A stretch of DNA of 64,000 bases from JAFLTL01 sp964389525 (lineage in GTDB: Bacteria; Bacteroidota; Bacteroidia; Bacteroidales; Muribaculaceae). The DNA is taken from the NCBI GenBank assembly GCA_964389525.1, contig CAYMEX010000007.1, forward strand, positions 1 through 64,000, read 5' to 3'. Below, in pieces: positions 25,008-34,190 of this stretch (position 1 is its first letter; each line of letters opens with the position of its first letter). A program made the translations under genes and the position numbers. The notes below the pieces were generated by a model. It had not been told where the DNA came from. It did not search any database and worked only from the letters and a program-made list of their open reading frames with translations.

Positions 25008-27398
25008 TCAAAATTGCACGCGGGCGGCGATGCGGATGCCGCACAGGCAGGGAGCGTCGCGCCGGTAGGTGAGGCGCCACACATAGTCGACCCTGAACAG
25101 GCGTAGGATATTGTCAAGCCCCACACTTGCCTCAAGATAAGGATGCGGCATGTCGGTATGCGTCCCCGAGCCGGGGAACCGCAGCAGATCGTCATGCAGG
25201 TCGGGGCGGTTGCGGTCGGAGAGATACCCCCACCATCCTTTCACACCGATCACCTCACGCAGACGCAGCTTGCTGACCAGCGGTATGCGGTTGAGCAGAG
25301 CACCGTTGGCACGGTAATAGAAATCGATCTGCCCGTAGGTGTCGCCCACAAACTCCATAGGATCGACAAGCGCGAACGTCTCGGGCTGCAGCACATACGA
25401 CAGGTTGGCCGACGGCATCGCCAGCTCGGGATAAGGCACAGCGTTCCATATATGGCCGCCTTTGGCAAGGAGATCGATAAAGCCGAATGCCGACAGCCAG
25501 AAGCGTTTTCTCATTCCGAGTTCGGTGGCGTTCATCGCGCTGTTGCGTCCCCACACGCGCGACAGGCCGCTGCGATGTGTCATAAACAGCTCGAAATTGT
25601 CGAGATTGATAGGCAGACGATGGCGGCGCGACTCATAGAACTTCTCGCCCGGCGCCCACCTGACGGTCGCTTCTACCGCCCCGATCCAGTAATGCGACGC
25701 CACGCGTCCGGCACCGTCCTCAAACCCTATCCACGGCGAACGCTCCTTGCGGCTCAGATAGCCACGCACATCAAACGACAGATGGTCGCGCCGCTCATAC
25801 CTGAAGGCCGCCGAGCCTTTGCGCTCGTAGAGTATCATGCGGTTGGGTATGCGGCTCAGCGACATGAACATATTGTCATCTTCGGTATAAAGCAGCGTGC
25901 GGCTTATGTAGCTCACGTCATCGAGATACTCCAGCCTCAACGACCGCACAGGAAACTCGCTCACATACTTGGTCTTGTCGATAAGCGAGTACTCGGCCCA
26001 GCCGTTGTATTTCATGCGGTGGTCTTTGGTGCCGTAAGCCACATATCCGCCAAAAAACCACCGCTTGCTGAATGCCGGCATAGTCATGCCGCCGACCTTC
26101 AGGCGCATTCCCTCAAGATCGTTATGCGATAGAAAAGTGTATATCGGCCCGAAATCAAACTTCGACTCCCCGGTGCGCGGCGACGTAGCCACATATCCCG
26201 AAGAGAGTATCTTCAGCGCTTTCTCGCCATACTTGTAGAGCGGCACACCGCGCAGACGCGCCATCAGCTGCGGCACACGCCGCTCGGCCCCCTCCATCTC
26301 CGTCTCACGCAGCCCCTCCCAGTGCTCTTCGACGCCGGCAGCCTCTGCTTCGGCCAGAGTTATTGTCTCCCCCTCTGTCGCGGCCATTATATCGGCAGCA
26401 TCCTGCGCGGGCGCGTCAAACCCGTGGCCGCTGTAGCGCGCAAGCCTACGGGCATATATGCCGGGCAGCGACGGCAGCAGTTTCAGTTCGGCCCTGAAAT
26501 CGTCGAGAGTCTTCAGTCTTGATCCGTCGGCAGCCCGCTCATACTCGAGCAGCACGTCGAAACGGTCTACAAAATTCAGATTGATATTGGCCGGGACTCC
26601 CATCTTCACCCGCCTGACAAACATTGTCGAGTCGCCCTCGGCCACATACAGACGTCCATGAAATCCGAACGTCGTGTTGACCATCGGTGTAAAGCTCAGT
26701 TCGATCCAACGTCCGTCGCCGTCGGGCGACGCTATCGTGTCGGTGAGATAAAACTTATAGAAATCGGGGGCAAGACGCCCTACCGGGCTCACAAAACGGT
26801 TCTGAAACAGCGTTATGTCGTTCTGAAAAATGTCGACATCGCGCATCACATCCTCAAGATACGCCTCCGTGCCGGCCTGGTCTACAAACTCATCTATGCC
26901 GTCGCGCTTCACGGCGTCGACGATCTCACGTCTCCTCCCCTTTTCATAAAACACGGTCGATGACCGCTCCTTCACCGATACAGGCAGCATGACCGTGTCG
27001 GACAGCGGCGACGCCACCACATGTTCGCGCAGAAACGCCCATCGGCTCCCCTCTTTCGCCATCCTTGCCGTGTCGAAAGGGCATATAGCCAGCGTCACAC
27101 GCCCATAACGGCGGAAACTGTAGTGCTCGTTGCGCGTCGGATCATTCTCGTCGGCATGACTGCGCAACCGCTTCACAAACTCTACCGCCGGATTATTCTT
27201 TTTGCTGTATTTTTCCTTCTTCGGTTTTATGACGACTTCCCGAAGCTCCACCCCTTTGTCGAGAGTATCGGCCACGACTTGCGCGAACGCACCGCCGGCC
27301 CCCGCTGCAACGGCAGCCAGAAACAGAAGCAATCCCCGCCTGGCATGCTTCAGCAGCCGGGCAGGGATAGATAACTTATTGATCAGCGTTGACTTCAC
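25008..27398 (-). CDS. DUF5686 family outer-membrane protein
   Basis: Large protein of 796 residues with an N-terminal hydrophobic signal (about 18-40, ending AFAQ), a short region beginning ELREVVIKPKKEKYSKKNNPA, and a long beta-strand-rich C-terminal part ending in aromatic/charged alternation typical of an outer-membrane barrel. The usual N-terminal carboxypeptidase-regulatory-like domain of DUF5686 proteins seems reduced. The start ATG overlaps the stop codon of the upstream GH109-type gene (27395-27398), so the two are translationally coupled. Its function has not been established. A role in binding or import of what the upstream lipoprotein releases is only inference. Confidence 0.78.
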   Translation of the reverse strand: MKSTLINKLSIPARLLKHARRGLLLFLAAVAAGAGGAFAQVVADTLDKGVELREVVIKPKKEKYSKKNNPAVEFVKRLRSHADENDPTRNEHYSFRRYGRVTLAICPFDTARMAKEGSRWAFLREHVVASPLSDTVMLPVSVKERSSTVFYEKGRRREIVDAVKRDGIDEFVDQAGTEAYLEDVMRDVDIFQNDITLFQNRFVSPVGRLAPDFYKFYLTDTIASPDGDGRWIELSFTPMVNTTFGFHGRLYVAEGDSTMFVRRVKMGVPANINLNFVDRFDVLLEYERAADGSRLKTLDDFRAELKLLPSLPGIYARRLARYSGHGFDAPAQDAADIMAATEGETITLAEAEAAGVEEHWEGLRETEMEGAERRVPQLMARLRGVPLYKYGEKALKILSSGYVATSPRTGESKFDFGPIYTFLSHNDLEGMRLKVGGMTMPAFSKRWFFGGYVAYGTKDHRMKYNGWAEYSLIDKTKYVSEFPVRSLRLEYLDDVSYISRTLLYTEDDNMFMSLSRIPNRMILYERKGSAAFRYERRDHLSFDVRGYLSRKERSPWIGFEDGAGRVASHYWIGAVEATVRWAPGEKFYESRRHRLPINLDNFELFMTHRSGLSRVWGRNSAMNATELGMRKRFWLSAFGFIDLLAKGGHIWNAVPYPELAMPSANLSYVLQPETFALVDPMEFVGDTYGQIDFYYRANGALLNRIPLVSKLRLREVIGVKGWWGYLSDRNRPDLHDDLLRFPGSGTHTDMPHPYLEASVGLDNILRLFRVDYVWRLTYRRDAPCLCGIRIAARVQF

Positions 27399-28798
27399 TC
27401 AGCCTTCTTGTCAGCGTAGGCGTGACGGTAGCCCTTAACCTTGTTGGATGCGCCGCGGGTGAAATCGGGCACCTCCACCGGAGCCGAGCCGTTCTCGATC
27501 GAGATAGCGCCGAGAGGTGCGAGGCAGCACCATTCAGCCATGTCGTAGACGTCAATATCGAGAGGCAGACCGTTGTTGAGGCAGTAGATCAGACGGTAGT
27601 CCATCACGAAGTCCATGCCGCCGTGGCCGCCGACCTGCTTTGCCTTCTCGCCGATCTCTTTCAGGATCGGGTGCTTGTATTTCTCCATCAGAGCCTGATA
27701 CTGCTCCTCGGGGAGGAACGAGTGGCTCGACAGATTCTCATGATCGGGCATCTCCGATGACAGACCGTCGGTGTCAAGCACAATACCGCTCTTCATGTAT
27801 TTGTTGGCGAAGCCCTTTGTGCCGGTCACCTGATACATGCGCGAGTAGGGGCGCGGGGTCACTACATCGTGCTGGATGTGGAGCGTCTTGCCGTTGGCAG
27901 TCTTTAGGATAGTCATTGTGTGGTCGCCATTCTTCCAGGGCTCGGGACGCTTGCCTGTTGTCTTCTCGACAAAATCAGGGCCGCTCACCGACTTGGTGTC
28001 CATTGCCACGAGGGTCGTGAGCATGTCGCCGCGGTGGAGGTCAAGAAGCTGCGCAGCCGGACCGACGCCGTGAGTAGCGTAGATGTCGCCTGCATGTTCC
28101 TCGTTGAACTTCATGCGCCAGTTGTCCCAGTATGCGTTCCAGAAATCAGACAGATTGTGGATGTAGCTGCCCTCGGCGTGAAGCACCTCGCCGAAAACAC
28201 CCTGCTGAGCCATGTTGAGCGCGGTCAGCTCGAAGTCGTCGTAGCAGCAGTTCTCGAGCATCATCATGTGCTTGCGTGTGCGCTCCGACGTGTTGATCAG
28301 TGCCCAGATGTCTTCCATGCTGTGGGCGGCAGGCACCTCACATGCCACATGTTTGCCGTTTTCCATGGCAGCCAACGAGATAGGCACATGGTGAGCCCAG
28401 TCGGTAGCCACATAGATCAGATCGATGTCAGGATCCTGCACCATTGCGAGATAGGCAGTGTCCGATCCCCAGAACTCCTTGGCGGGAGCAGCGCCGTTTT
28501 TCGCCAGTATTTCCTGCGACTTGGCCACGCGGGCTGAGTCTATGTCGCACAATGCGACAACCTTGGCCGTGGGGATGTGCGACATACGGTCTACGGCACC
28601 GGGGCCGCGCATACCGAGTCCCACGATACCGACTCTCACCGTGTCGATCGGCTCGGCGGCAAAAGCGACCATATCCTCCTGGCCGGCCGGACGCTCCGGG
28701 ACTTCGGTCTTGATCACATAGGACTGTTCCTGTGGAGCTCCCGCACAGCTTGCAAGCATGGCCAATGCCAGTGCGGGTAGTAAAGAGGCTTTAAGCAT
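27395..28798 (-). CDS. Gfo/Idh/MocA-type lipoprotein, likely GH109 (alpha-N-acetylgalactosaminidase family)
   Basis: NAD-dependent oxidoreductase-fold protein of 467 residues. The lipobox LASC has Cys18, so it is membrane-anchored and exported. The Rossmann motif is GLGMRG (60-65). The sequence has GH109 hallmarks, notably GDIYATHGVGPAAQ with tyrosine and histidine in the expected catalytic area and a bound-NAD fold that has no membrane segment. GH109 enzymes cleave alpha-linked N-acetylgalactosamine by an oxidation-elimination mechanism. It is the first gene of a two-gene operon with the DUF5686 protein, divergent from a sugar-kinase-like gene. The exact sugar is not provable from sequence. 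Confidence 0.85.
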   Translation of the reverse strand: MLKASLLPALALAMLASCAGAPQEQSYVIKTEVPERPAGQEDMVAFAAEPIDTVRVGIVGLGMRGPGAVDRMSHIPTAKVVALCDIDSARVAKSQEILAKNGAAPAKEFWGSDTAYLAMVQDPDIDLIYVATDWAHHVPISLAAMENGKHVACEVPAAHSMEDIWALINTSERTRKHMMMLENCCYDDFELTALNMAQQGVFGEVLHAEGSYIHNLSDFWNAYWDNWRMKFNEEHAGDIYATHGVGPAAQLLDLHRGDMLTTLVAMDTKSVSGPDFVEKTTGKRPEPWKNGDHTMTILKTANGKTLHIQHDVVTPRPYSRMYQVTGTKGFANKYMKSGIVLDTDGLSSEMPDHENLSSHSFLPEEQYQALMEKYKHPILKEIGEKAKQVGGHGGMDFVMDYRLIYCLNNGLPLDIDVYDMAEWCCLAPLGAISIENGSAPVEVPDFTRGASNKVKGYRHAYADKKAE

Positions 28799-28884
28799 TT
28801 CGTTATAAGTTAGCTATTTATGATTTTAGGGTTTATTTTCCCAGATTGGCTCTCAATATTTTTTCAAATATAGCACCTTTTCTA

Positions 28885-28892
28885 TAAATTTG
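28885..28892 (+). promoter_or_regulatory. -7 box of the kinase-prfA-pyrF run
   Basis: TAAATTTG, only nine bases before ATG 28901, so the leader would be very short or the start leaderless. Confidence 0.5.
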
Positions 28893-28900
28893 TAGTCAGT

Positions 28901-29995
28901 ATGGAAAAATTATTGTCTATCGTCAGGGAATTCCTCCCGTCGTTGTCCGACGCGCAGGTGCGTCCGCTTGGCAACGGTCTTATCAACACCACCTATGCGG
29001 TGGAAGTCGACGGAGAGCCGAAATACGTTCTCCAGAGTATCAACACGGCCATATTCCCTGATGTAGACGGGCTGCAGGGCAACATCCAGGCAGTCACATC
29101 GCATCTCAGAGGCAAGCTCGAGAAAGCCGGAGCCGACGACATCGACCGCAAGGTGCTGCATTTCCTCCCTCTTGCCGAGAAAGAGGGTGCAAAAACATAC
29201 TACACCGACCCCGACGACGGCAAAGTATGGCGCCTGATGCGCTTCATACCCTCATCGGTGACACTGTCGGAGGTCACACCCGAGACTGCACGCCAGGCCG
29301 GCGAGGCTTTCGGCCGCTTCCAGAGCGATCTTGCCGACCTCGACACTCAGCTTGTCGAGATCATCCCCGGCTTCCATGACATGGAGTTCCGTCTCCGTCA
29401 GCTCGACGACGCAATAAAGGCCGATCCCAAAGGACGCGCCGCCGACGTCGCCGACATCCTCGACGAGATTGCCCGCTACGCCACAACTATGACCGAGGCC
29501 GACCGCATGCGCCGCGAGGGGAAAATGCCCGTGCGCGTGTGCCACTGCGACACCAAGGTCAACAACATGCTCTATGATGCCGCAACAGGCGACGTGCTCT
29601 GCGTGATCGACCTCGACACGGTCATGCCCTCGATGGTGTTCTCAGACTACGGCGACTTCCTGCGCACCGCAGCATGCTCAACCCCCGAGGACGAGCCCGA
29701 TGTCGACAAGATCAGCTTCCGCAACGAGATCTTCGAGGCATTCACACGCGGCTATCTGAGTTCGGCAAAATCATTCCTCACCCAAGAGGAGAAAGACTGG
29801 CTGCCGCTTGCCGTAGCACTCTTCCCCTACATGCAGGCCGTGCGCTTCCTCACCGACTGGATCAACGGCGACACATACTACAAGATCGCATATCCGACCC
29901 ACAACCTCGTGCGCACAAAAGCTCAGATGCGCCTCTTCGAGAAAGTGATGGAGCAGCTGCCCGAGCTCAAGAAATTCGTAGCCTCGATAGGCTGA
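28901..29995 (+). CDS. APH/choline-kinase-fold phosphotransferase, possible N-acetylhexosamine kinase
   Basis: Small-molecule kinase of 364 residues. The P-loop-like region GNGLINTTYAV is near 24-34. The Brenner motif is H215-x-D217-x4-N222 (HCDTKVNN), and the metal-binding DLD is at 237-239. The overall length and N-terminus resemble N-acetylhexosamine 1-kinase (NahK), which phosphorylates GalNAc or GlcNAc. It is divergent from a GH109-type gene whose product would be GalNAc, which makes that substrate attractive but not proved. prfA begins 17 bases after its stop codon. Aminoglycoside resistance is unlikely because of gene context and length. Confidence 0.78.
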   Translation: MEKLLSIVREFLPSLSDAQVRPLGNGLINTTYAVEVDGEPKYVLQSINTAIFPDVDGLQGNIQAVTSHLRGKLEKAGADDIDRKVLHFLPLAEKEGAKTYYTDPDDGKVWRLMRFIPSSVTLSEVTPETARQAGEAFGRFQSDLADLDTQLVEIIPGFHDMEFRLRQLDDAIKADPKGRAADVADILDEIARYATTMTEADRMRREGKMPVRVCHCDTKVNNMLYDAATGDVLCVIDLDTVMPSMVFSDYGDFLRTAACSTPEDEPDVDKISFRNEIFEAFTRGYLSSAKSFLTQEEKDWLPLAVALFPYMQAVRFLTDWINGDTYYKIAYPTHNLVRTKAQMRLFEKVMEQLPELKKFVASIG

Positions 29996-30012
29996 GGCCC
30001 CGACACTACTAA

Positions 30013-31119
30013 ATGCAGGACAACCAGTTGCTTCAGAGGCTCGACGGCATCGAGGCGCGATATGAGGAGACGGCTACACTCATCACCGATCCCGACGTCA
30101 TATCAGACCAGAGCCGCTATCGGCGCCTCACTAAAGAATACAAGGATCTCGGTCGCATTGTCGACGCCACACACCGCTACAGGCGTGTGCTTGCCGACGT
30201 GGCCGAGGCACGCGAGATTTTGTCGTCCGACGACCCCGACCTCGCTGAAATGGCACGCGAGCAGCTTGAACAGGCTCAGCAGGCTATCCCCGCGCTCGAG
30301 GAGGAGATCAAGCTCCTGCTCATACCCGGAGACCCAGAAGACTCAAAGAACGCTGTGCTCGAGATACGCGGCGGCACAGGCGGCGACGAAGCCGCGCTAT
30401 TCGCCGGCGACCTCTACAAGATGTATGTGCGCTACTGCGAGTCAAAAGGATGGAAAACATCTGTGACCTCGATGAGCGAGGGAGCGGCCGGCGGGTTCAA
30501 GGAGATCGTCGTCGCCGTCTCAGGCGAAGGCGTCTACGGAGTACTCAAATATGAGAGCGGAGTCCACCGCGTGCAGCGCGTTCCTGCCACCGAGACACAG
30601 GGGCGCATCCACACCTCGGCCGCCACGGTAGCCGTCCTCCCCGAGGCCGACGAGTTTGACGTGCATATCAACGAGGGAGAGATCAAGTGGGACACATTCC
30701 GCTCAGGCGGAGCGGGCGGACAGAACGTCAACAAGGTGGAGTCGGGCGTGCGTCTGCGCTATATCTGGAAAAATCCGGTGACCGGACAGAGCGAGGAGAT
30801 ACTCATCGAGTGCACCGAGACACGCGACCAGCCCAAAAACAAAGAGCGTGCACTGTCGCGTCTGCGCACATTCATCTACGACCGCGAGCACCAGAAATAT
30901 ATCGACGACATAGCCTCGCGACGCAAGACGCTCGTGTCGACAGGCGACCGTTCGGCCAAGATACGCACCTACAACTTCCCCCAGGGGCGTGTCACCGATC
31001 ACCGCATAAACTACACGATGTACAATCTGCCGGCATTTCTCGGAGGCGACATACAGGAGTGCATCGACCGCCTCACCGTGGCCGAGAACGCCGAGAAGCT
31101 GAAAGCCGCCGAACTCTGA
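30013..31119 (+). CDS. prfA: Peptide chain release factor 1
   Basis: Class I release factor for UAG/UAA, 368 residues. The codon-recognition tripeptide is PAT at 191-193 (VPATETQGR), which separates it from RF2. GGQ is at 235-237. The C-terminal superfamily domain shares SGGAGGQNVNKVESGVRLRY with prfB at 1551, and the encoding DNA is also nearly identical there. It follows the kinase gene by 17 bases and pyrF follows by 37 bases, so all three are probably one transcript. Confidence 0.97.
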   Translation: MQDNQLLQRLDGIEARYEETATLITDPDVISDQSRYRRLTKEYKDLGRIVDATHRYRRVLADVAEAREILSSDDPDLAEMAREQLEQAQQAIPALEEEIKLLLIPGDPEDSKNAVLEIRGGTGGDEAALFAGDLYKMYVRYCESKGWKTSVTSMSEGAAGGFKEIVVAVSGEGVYGVLKYESGVHRVQRVPATETQGRIHTSAATVAVLPEADEFDVHINEGEIKWDTFRSGGAGGQNVNKVESGVRLRYIWKNPVTGQSEEILIECTETRDQPKNKERALSRLRTFIYDREHQKYIDDIASRRKTLVSTGDRSAKIRTYNFPQGRVTDHRINYTMYNLPAFLGGDIQECIDRLTVAENAEKLKAAEL

Positions 31120-31156
31120 TCGACCCATAACACAACCACAAATAAACAATAGATTT

Positions 31157-31993
31157 ATGACCCGTCAGGAACTCATCGACAACATAAAGCGCAAGAAAAG
31201 CTATCTCTGTGTAGGACTCGACACCGACCTCAACAAGATACCCAAGCACATATTTGAGGAGGCTCCCGAAGATCCTGTCTTTGCGTTCAACAAAGCTATT
31301 ATCGACGCCACAGCCCCCTATTGCGTGGCCTATAAGCCAAACATCGCGTTCTACGAGACACTCGGCTATCAGGGATGGATCGCCCTTGAGAAAACAATAC
31401 GCTACATACGCGCCACCTACCCCGATCAGTTCATCATAGCCGACGCCAAACGCGGCGACATAGGCAACACAGCCCGCATGTATGCCCGCGCATTCTTCGA
31501 CTACATGGACGTCGATGCACTCACCGTCGCACCCTACATGGGCGAAGACAGCGTCACACCATTCATGGAGTATCCCGGAAAATGGACCGTACTCCTTGCC
31601 CTCACCTCCAACAAAGGCAGCCACGACTTCCAGTTCTTCGCCGACAGTGAGGGAACACGCCTCTTTGAGCGCGTGCTTGCCAAAGCACAGGAGTGGGGCA
31701 ACAAAGACAACCTCATGTTTGTCGCCGGAGCCACACAAGGCTCCCTGCTCGCCGACGTGCGCCGCGTAGCCCCCGACAACTTCCTGCTCGTGCCCGGCGT
31801 AGGCGCACAGGGCGGTAGCCTCGAGGAAGTGGCAAAATACGCCATGAACGACGAGTGCGGACTCCTTGTCAACTCATCGCGAGGCATCATCTACGCCTCC
31901 AACGGCACCGACTTCGACACCGTGGCAGCAATCGAGGCACGCAACCTCGCCGAACAGATGGCCGCAACACTCAAAGACCGCGGCGTGATCTGA
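31157..31993 (+). CDS. pyrF: Orotidine-5'-phosphate decarboxylase (type 2)
   Basis: Last step of UMP synthesis. TIM-barrel enzyme of 278 residues. The catalytic Lys98 sits in DAKRGDIGNT with its paired aspartates; the phosphate-binding end is VGAQGGSLEE. The length is that of the longer type 2 enzymes rather than E. coli-type. It lies in line with prfA. A long hairpin terminator follows at 32022. Confidence 0.96.
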   Translation: MTRQELIDNIKRKKSYLCVGLDTDLNKIPKHIFEEAPEDPVFAFNKAIIDATAPYCVAYKPNIAFYETLGYQGWIALEKTIRYIRATYPDQFIIADAKRGDIGNTARMYARAFFDYMDVDALTVAPYMGEDSVTPFMEYPGKWTVLLALTSNKGSHDFQFFADSEGTRLFERVLAKAQEWGNKDNLMFVAGATQGSLLADVRRVAPDNFLLVPGVGAQGGSLEEVAKYAMNDECGLLVNSSRGIIYASNGTDFDTVAAIEARNLAEQMAATLKDRGVI

Positions 31994-32021
31994 ACCCCGC
32001 CCCGAAGACATTTGTTGTAGT

Positions 32022-32072
32022 AATTGAGATGCACCGCACGACCATGCGCCGGTGCATCTCAATTAACTTTTT
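32022..32072 (+). terminator. Strong terminator after pyrF with 15-bp perfect stem
   Basis: AATTGAGATGCACCG (32022-32036) and CGGTGCATCTCAATT (32050-32064) pair perfectly around a 13-base loop CACGACCATGCGC, followed by five T residues. The loop core resembles the loop of the hairpin at 24287. Confidence 0.92.
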
Positions 32073-32085
32073 CAACAGTTTTATT

Positions 32086-32628
32086 ATGAACAGGAAAACA
32101 GGTGTCTTCTACGGTTCGAGCACCGGCACCACAGCCAGGATAGCCCGCAAGATAGGGAAGCTCCTCAACGTCGCCGACAACGACATACACGACGTGGCAA
32201 AGACGGCCCCGAGCCGCGTGGCCGACTACGACACACTCATACTCGGCTCAAGCACATGGCGCGACGGCCAGCTGCAATCCGACTGGTATGACTTCATCGA
32301 CGGCCTGCAGGCACTCGATCTCAGAGGGAAAAAAATCGCCATTTTCGGTTGCGGCGACGAGACCATGTCCGACACATTCTGCAATGCAGTAGGCGAAATA
32401 CGCCGGCGCCTCGCCGACACACACGCCCACTTCATAGGCGAATTTGACAAAGGATCCTACGGCTTCACCGCATCCGAGGCCACCGACGCCACAACCGGCA
32501 GAATGTACGGCCTCATCCTCGACGAAGTCAACCACCCCGAACTCACCCCCGCCCGCCTCCACGCCTGGACCCGGCAGATCTCCGACGAGATCACGGATCT
32601 GCGTCAAAATGATGTCTTACAGGCATAA
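32086..32628 (+). CDS. fldA: Flavodoxin
   Basis: FMN electron carrier of 180 residues. The phosphate-binding loop is GSSTGTTARIA (10-20); later FMN loops are SSTWRDGQLQ and GCGDETMSDTF. The start ATG 32086 (MNRKTGVFYG) gives the family's normal N-terminus and lies after the pyrF terminator; earlier in-frame codons run through that terminator and pyrF, so they are rejected. It is likely monocistronic. A REP pair follows. Confidence 0.93.
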   Translation: MNRKTGVFYGSSTGTTARIARKIGKLLNVADNDIHDVAKTAPSRVADYDTLILGSSTWRDGQLQSDWYDFIDGLQALDLRGKKIAIFGCGDETMSDTFCNAVGEIRRRLADTHAHFIGEFDKGSYGFTASEATDATTGRMYGLILDEVNHPELTPARLHAWTRQISDEITDLRQNDVLQA

Positions 32629-32644
32629 AGCCATTTATATCTTT

Positions 32645-32733
32645 GGGCGTACTGTCGCACGCCCCTACATACCAACATCATATAGAATTGATGATCAGGA
32701 TTAAGCGTTGTAGGGGCGTGCGACAGTACGCCC
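32645..32733. repeat. REP pair (REPIN-like), copy 2 of the GTAG family
   Basis: The minus-strand unit is at 32645-32668 and the plus-strand unit at 32710-32733. Both hairpins are perfect copies of the family sequence (GGGCGTAC..GCACGCCC and its complement) and carry the GTAG head. The 41-base spacer is unlike that of the other pairs. Confidence 0.9.
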
Positions 32734-32843
32734 AAATCTTTTTTTCAAAATCCCACTGTCATAAAATTCTTAAAAGCTGCGCCTTTCAGAATGCCCATGC
32801 GCGACTACGGTCAAAAAACGTATCGTAGTAACAAAAAAAGCAC

Positions 32844-32851
32844 TAATTTTG
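32844..32851 (+). promoter_or_regulatory. -7 box of the TRIC-type gene
   Basis: TAATTTTG, 23 bases before the GTG start at 32874. Confidence 0.55.
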
Positions 32852-32873
32852 CACGACTAAAAAGTGAGCAATT

Positions 32874-33485
32874 GTGCAGGCAACACTACTTTTCATTATC
32901 GAGGTCATAGGTACATTGGCCTTTGCAGTGAGCGGCATACGTCTGGCTGCCCGAAAACATTTCGACTGGTTTGGAGCATATACAATTGGAGTCGTGACTG
33001 CCATCGGCGGCGGTACGATACGCGACCTTCTGCTCAATGCGTCGCCATTCTGGATGGAGTCGTGGATGTATCTCGCAGTCACCGGACTGGGATTCTTAAT
33101 AGTCCTGATGTTCAAGAGAGTTCTGACAGCCGACTCCCGGTCGCTGTATATGTTTGACGCCATCGGCCTCGCACTCTTCGTTGTGACCGGACTACAGAAA
33201 AGCATCGCCTTCGGCTATCCGATGTGGGTGGCCGTAGTGCTCGGCATGATCACCGGATCGTTTGGAGGAGTCCTTCGCGATGTGCTCATCAACGAAGAGC
33301 CCCTGTTTTTCCGTAAAGACATATATGCCACAGCCTGCATAGGCGGCGGCATAGCATACTGGATTGCAGCATTATGTGGCTGCGAAGAATGGCTTTGCCA
33401 GTCGCTTTGCGCCCTGACAATCCTTTTCCTCCGCTGGGGCGCCCTCCGCTACGGATGGCACCTCCCCGAAATGAAAGAAGTCTGA
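32874..33485 (+). CDS. TRIC/UPF0126 family membrane protein (YicG/YadS-like)
   Basis: Inner-membrane protein of 203 residues with about seven hydrophobic segments in two homologous halves. Each half carries the family signature: GGGTIRDLLL near 45 and GSFGGVLRDVLIN near 130. Bacterial TRIC members are described as monovalent cation channels, and YicG-like ones have been linked to glycine transport. Start is GTG 32874; no in-frame ATG precedes the first membrane segment. It is flanked by REP pairs on both sides. Confidence 0.92.
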   Translation: MQATLLFIIEVIGTLAFAVSGIRLAARKHFDWFGAYTIGVVTAIGGGTIRDLLLNASPFWMESWMYLAVTGLGFLIVLMFKRVLTADSRSLYMFDAIGLALFVVTGLQKSIAFGYPMWVAVVLGMITGSFGGVLRDVLINEEPLFFRKDIYATACIGGGIAYWIAALCGCEEWLCQSLCALTILFLRWGALRYGWHLPEMKEV

Positions 33486-33509
33486 CCCCACCATCAACAT
33501 AGACTTATA

Positions 33510-33593
33510 GGCGTATTTTCGCACGCCTCATCAATATCATGCAAACATTACAGACTTGTCTTAACTGACGTAGGGGCGTGCGACAGTACGCCC
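33510..33593. repeat. REP pair (REPIN-like), copy 3, left unit degenerate
   Basis: The left unit GGCGTATTTTCGCACGCC (33510-33527) has lost the CTAC/GTAG head and one stem base pair. The right unit at 33570-33593 is perfect. Degeneration of one arm only is typical of ageing REPIN copies. Confidence 0.85.
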
Positions 33594-33701
33594 AGAGTTA
33601 ATTTTGATACTGGCGTGTGGGGGTCAGGAGAAATTTTTATCTTGGATAAAAATTTTCAACGTGAGGGTTAGTTTTAAAAAAGTCGCGTGTCTCTATATTG
33701 T

Positions 33702-34190
33702 ATGACCACTCAAACCGACATAGAGGACATCTTCAGGCGGCATTATGCCGCGATGTTCCGCCTGGCTGCCGCGATGACACACGACACCGAGGGCGCACGC
33801 GATATCGTCCACGACACGTTCGAGGCTATCATGCGCGGCGGCATCACCGATGTGTCGGCCGGATACCTCCTCTCAGCCGTGCGCAACCGCTGTCTCAACC
33901 GTCTGCGCGATCTCGACACACGTCAGCGCGTCAGGGAGCTTGTCGCGCTCGACACCGAAAACACCGCCGACAGCCAGGAGTGGCCCGACGAGGAAACGCT
34001 CGACACAATTAGAAAAACCGTCGCCACAATTCTTTCTGACTCGGCGCGCCGCGTGGTGACGATGCGGTTCTACCGGGGCTACACATGCCGGGAAATCGCA
34101 GAAGAGTTGTCGATCAGCGAAAACAGTGTGCACAAGGCCTTGCGCAACGCGATAATTTCCATAAGAAAACACCTCACCGCAAATGGATAA
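33702..34190 (+). CDS. ECF-type RNA polymerase sigma factor
   Basis: 162 residues from ATG 33702 (MTTQTDIEDIFRRHY); an in-frame GTG at 33687 would add five residues and cannot be excluded. Region 2 is about 8-75 (AAAMTHDTEGARDIVHDTF), and region 4 is about 100-155 with helix-turn-helix TCREIAEELSISENSVHKA. It overlaps the anti-sigma gene by 8 bases, which in turn overlaps the receptor gene. This makes a complete trans-envelope signalling operon. The sequence belongs to the RpoE/ECF-10-like type common with FecR-type anti-sigma factors. Confidence 0.93.
   Translation: MTTQTDIEDIFRRHYAAMFRLAAAMTHDTEGARDIVHDTFEAIMRGGITDVSAGYLLSAVRNRCLNRLRDLDTRQRVRELVALDTENTADSQEWPDEETLDTIRKTVATILSDSARRVVTMRFYRGYTCREIAEELSISENSVHKALRNAIISIRKHLTANG

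Noticed and set aside
25143..26132. Plus-strand open frame of 329 codons opposite DUF5686
   Set aside because: Antisense of a conserved gene in a GC-rich genome; no promoter or family signature.
28901..29995. Aminoglycoside resistance kinase
   Set aside because: Although the fold is APH, the length, N-terminus and location between GH109 and prfA point to a metabolic sugar kinase.
33687..33701. GTG start for the second ECF sigma gene
   Set aside because: ATG 33702 gives the normal family N-terminus; GTG 33687 adds only five residues and remains possible.
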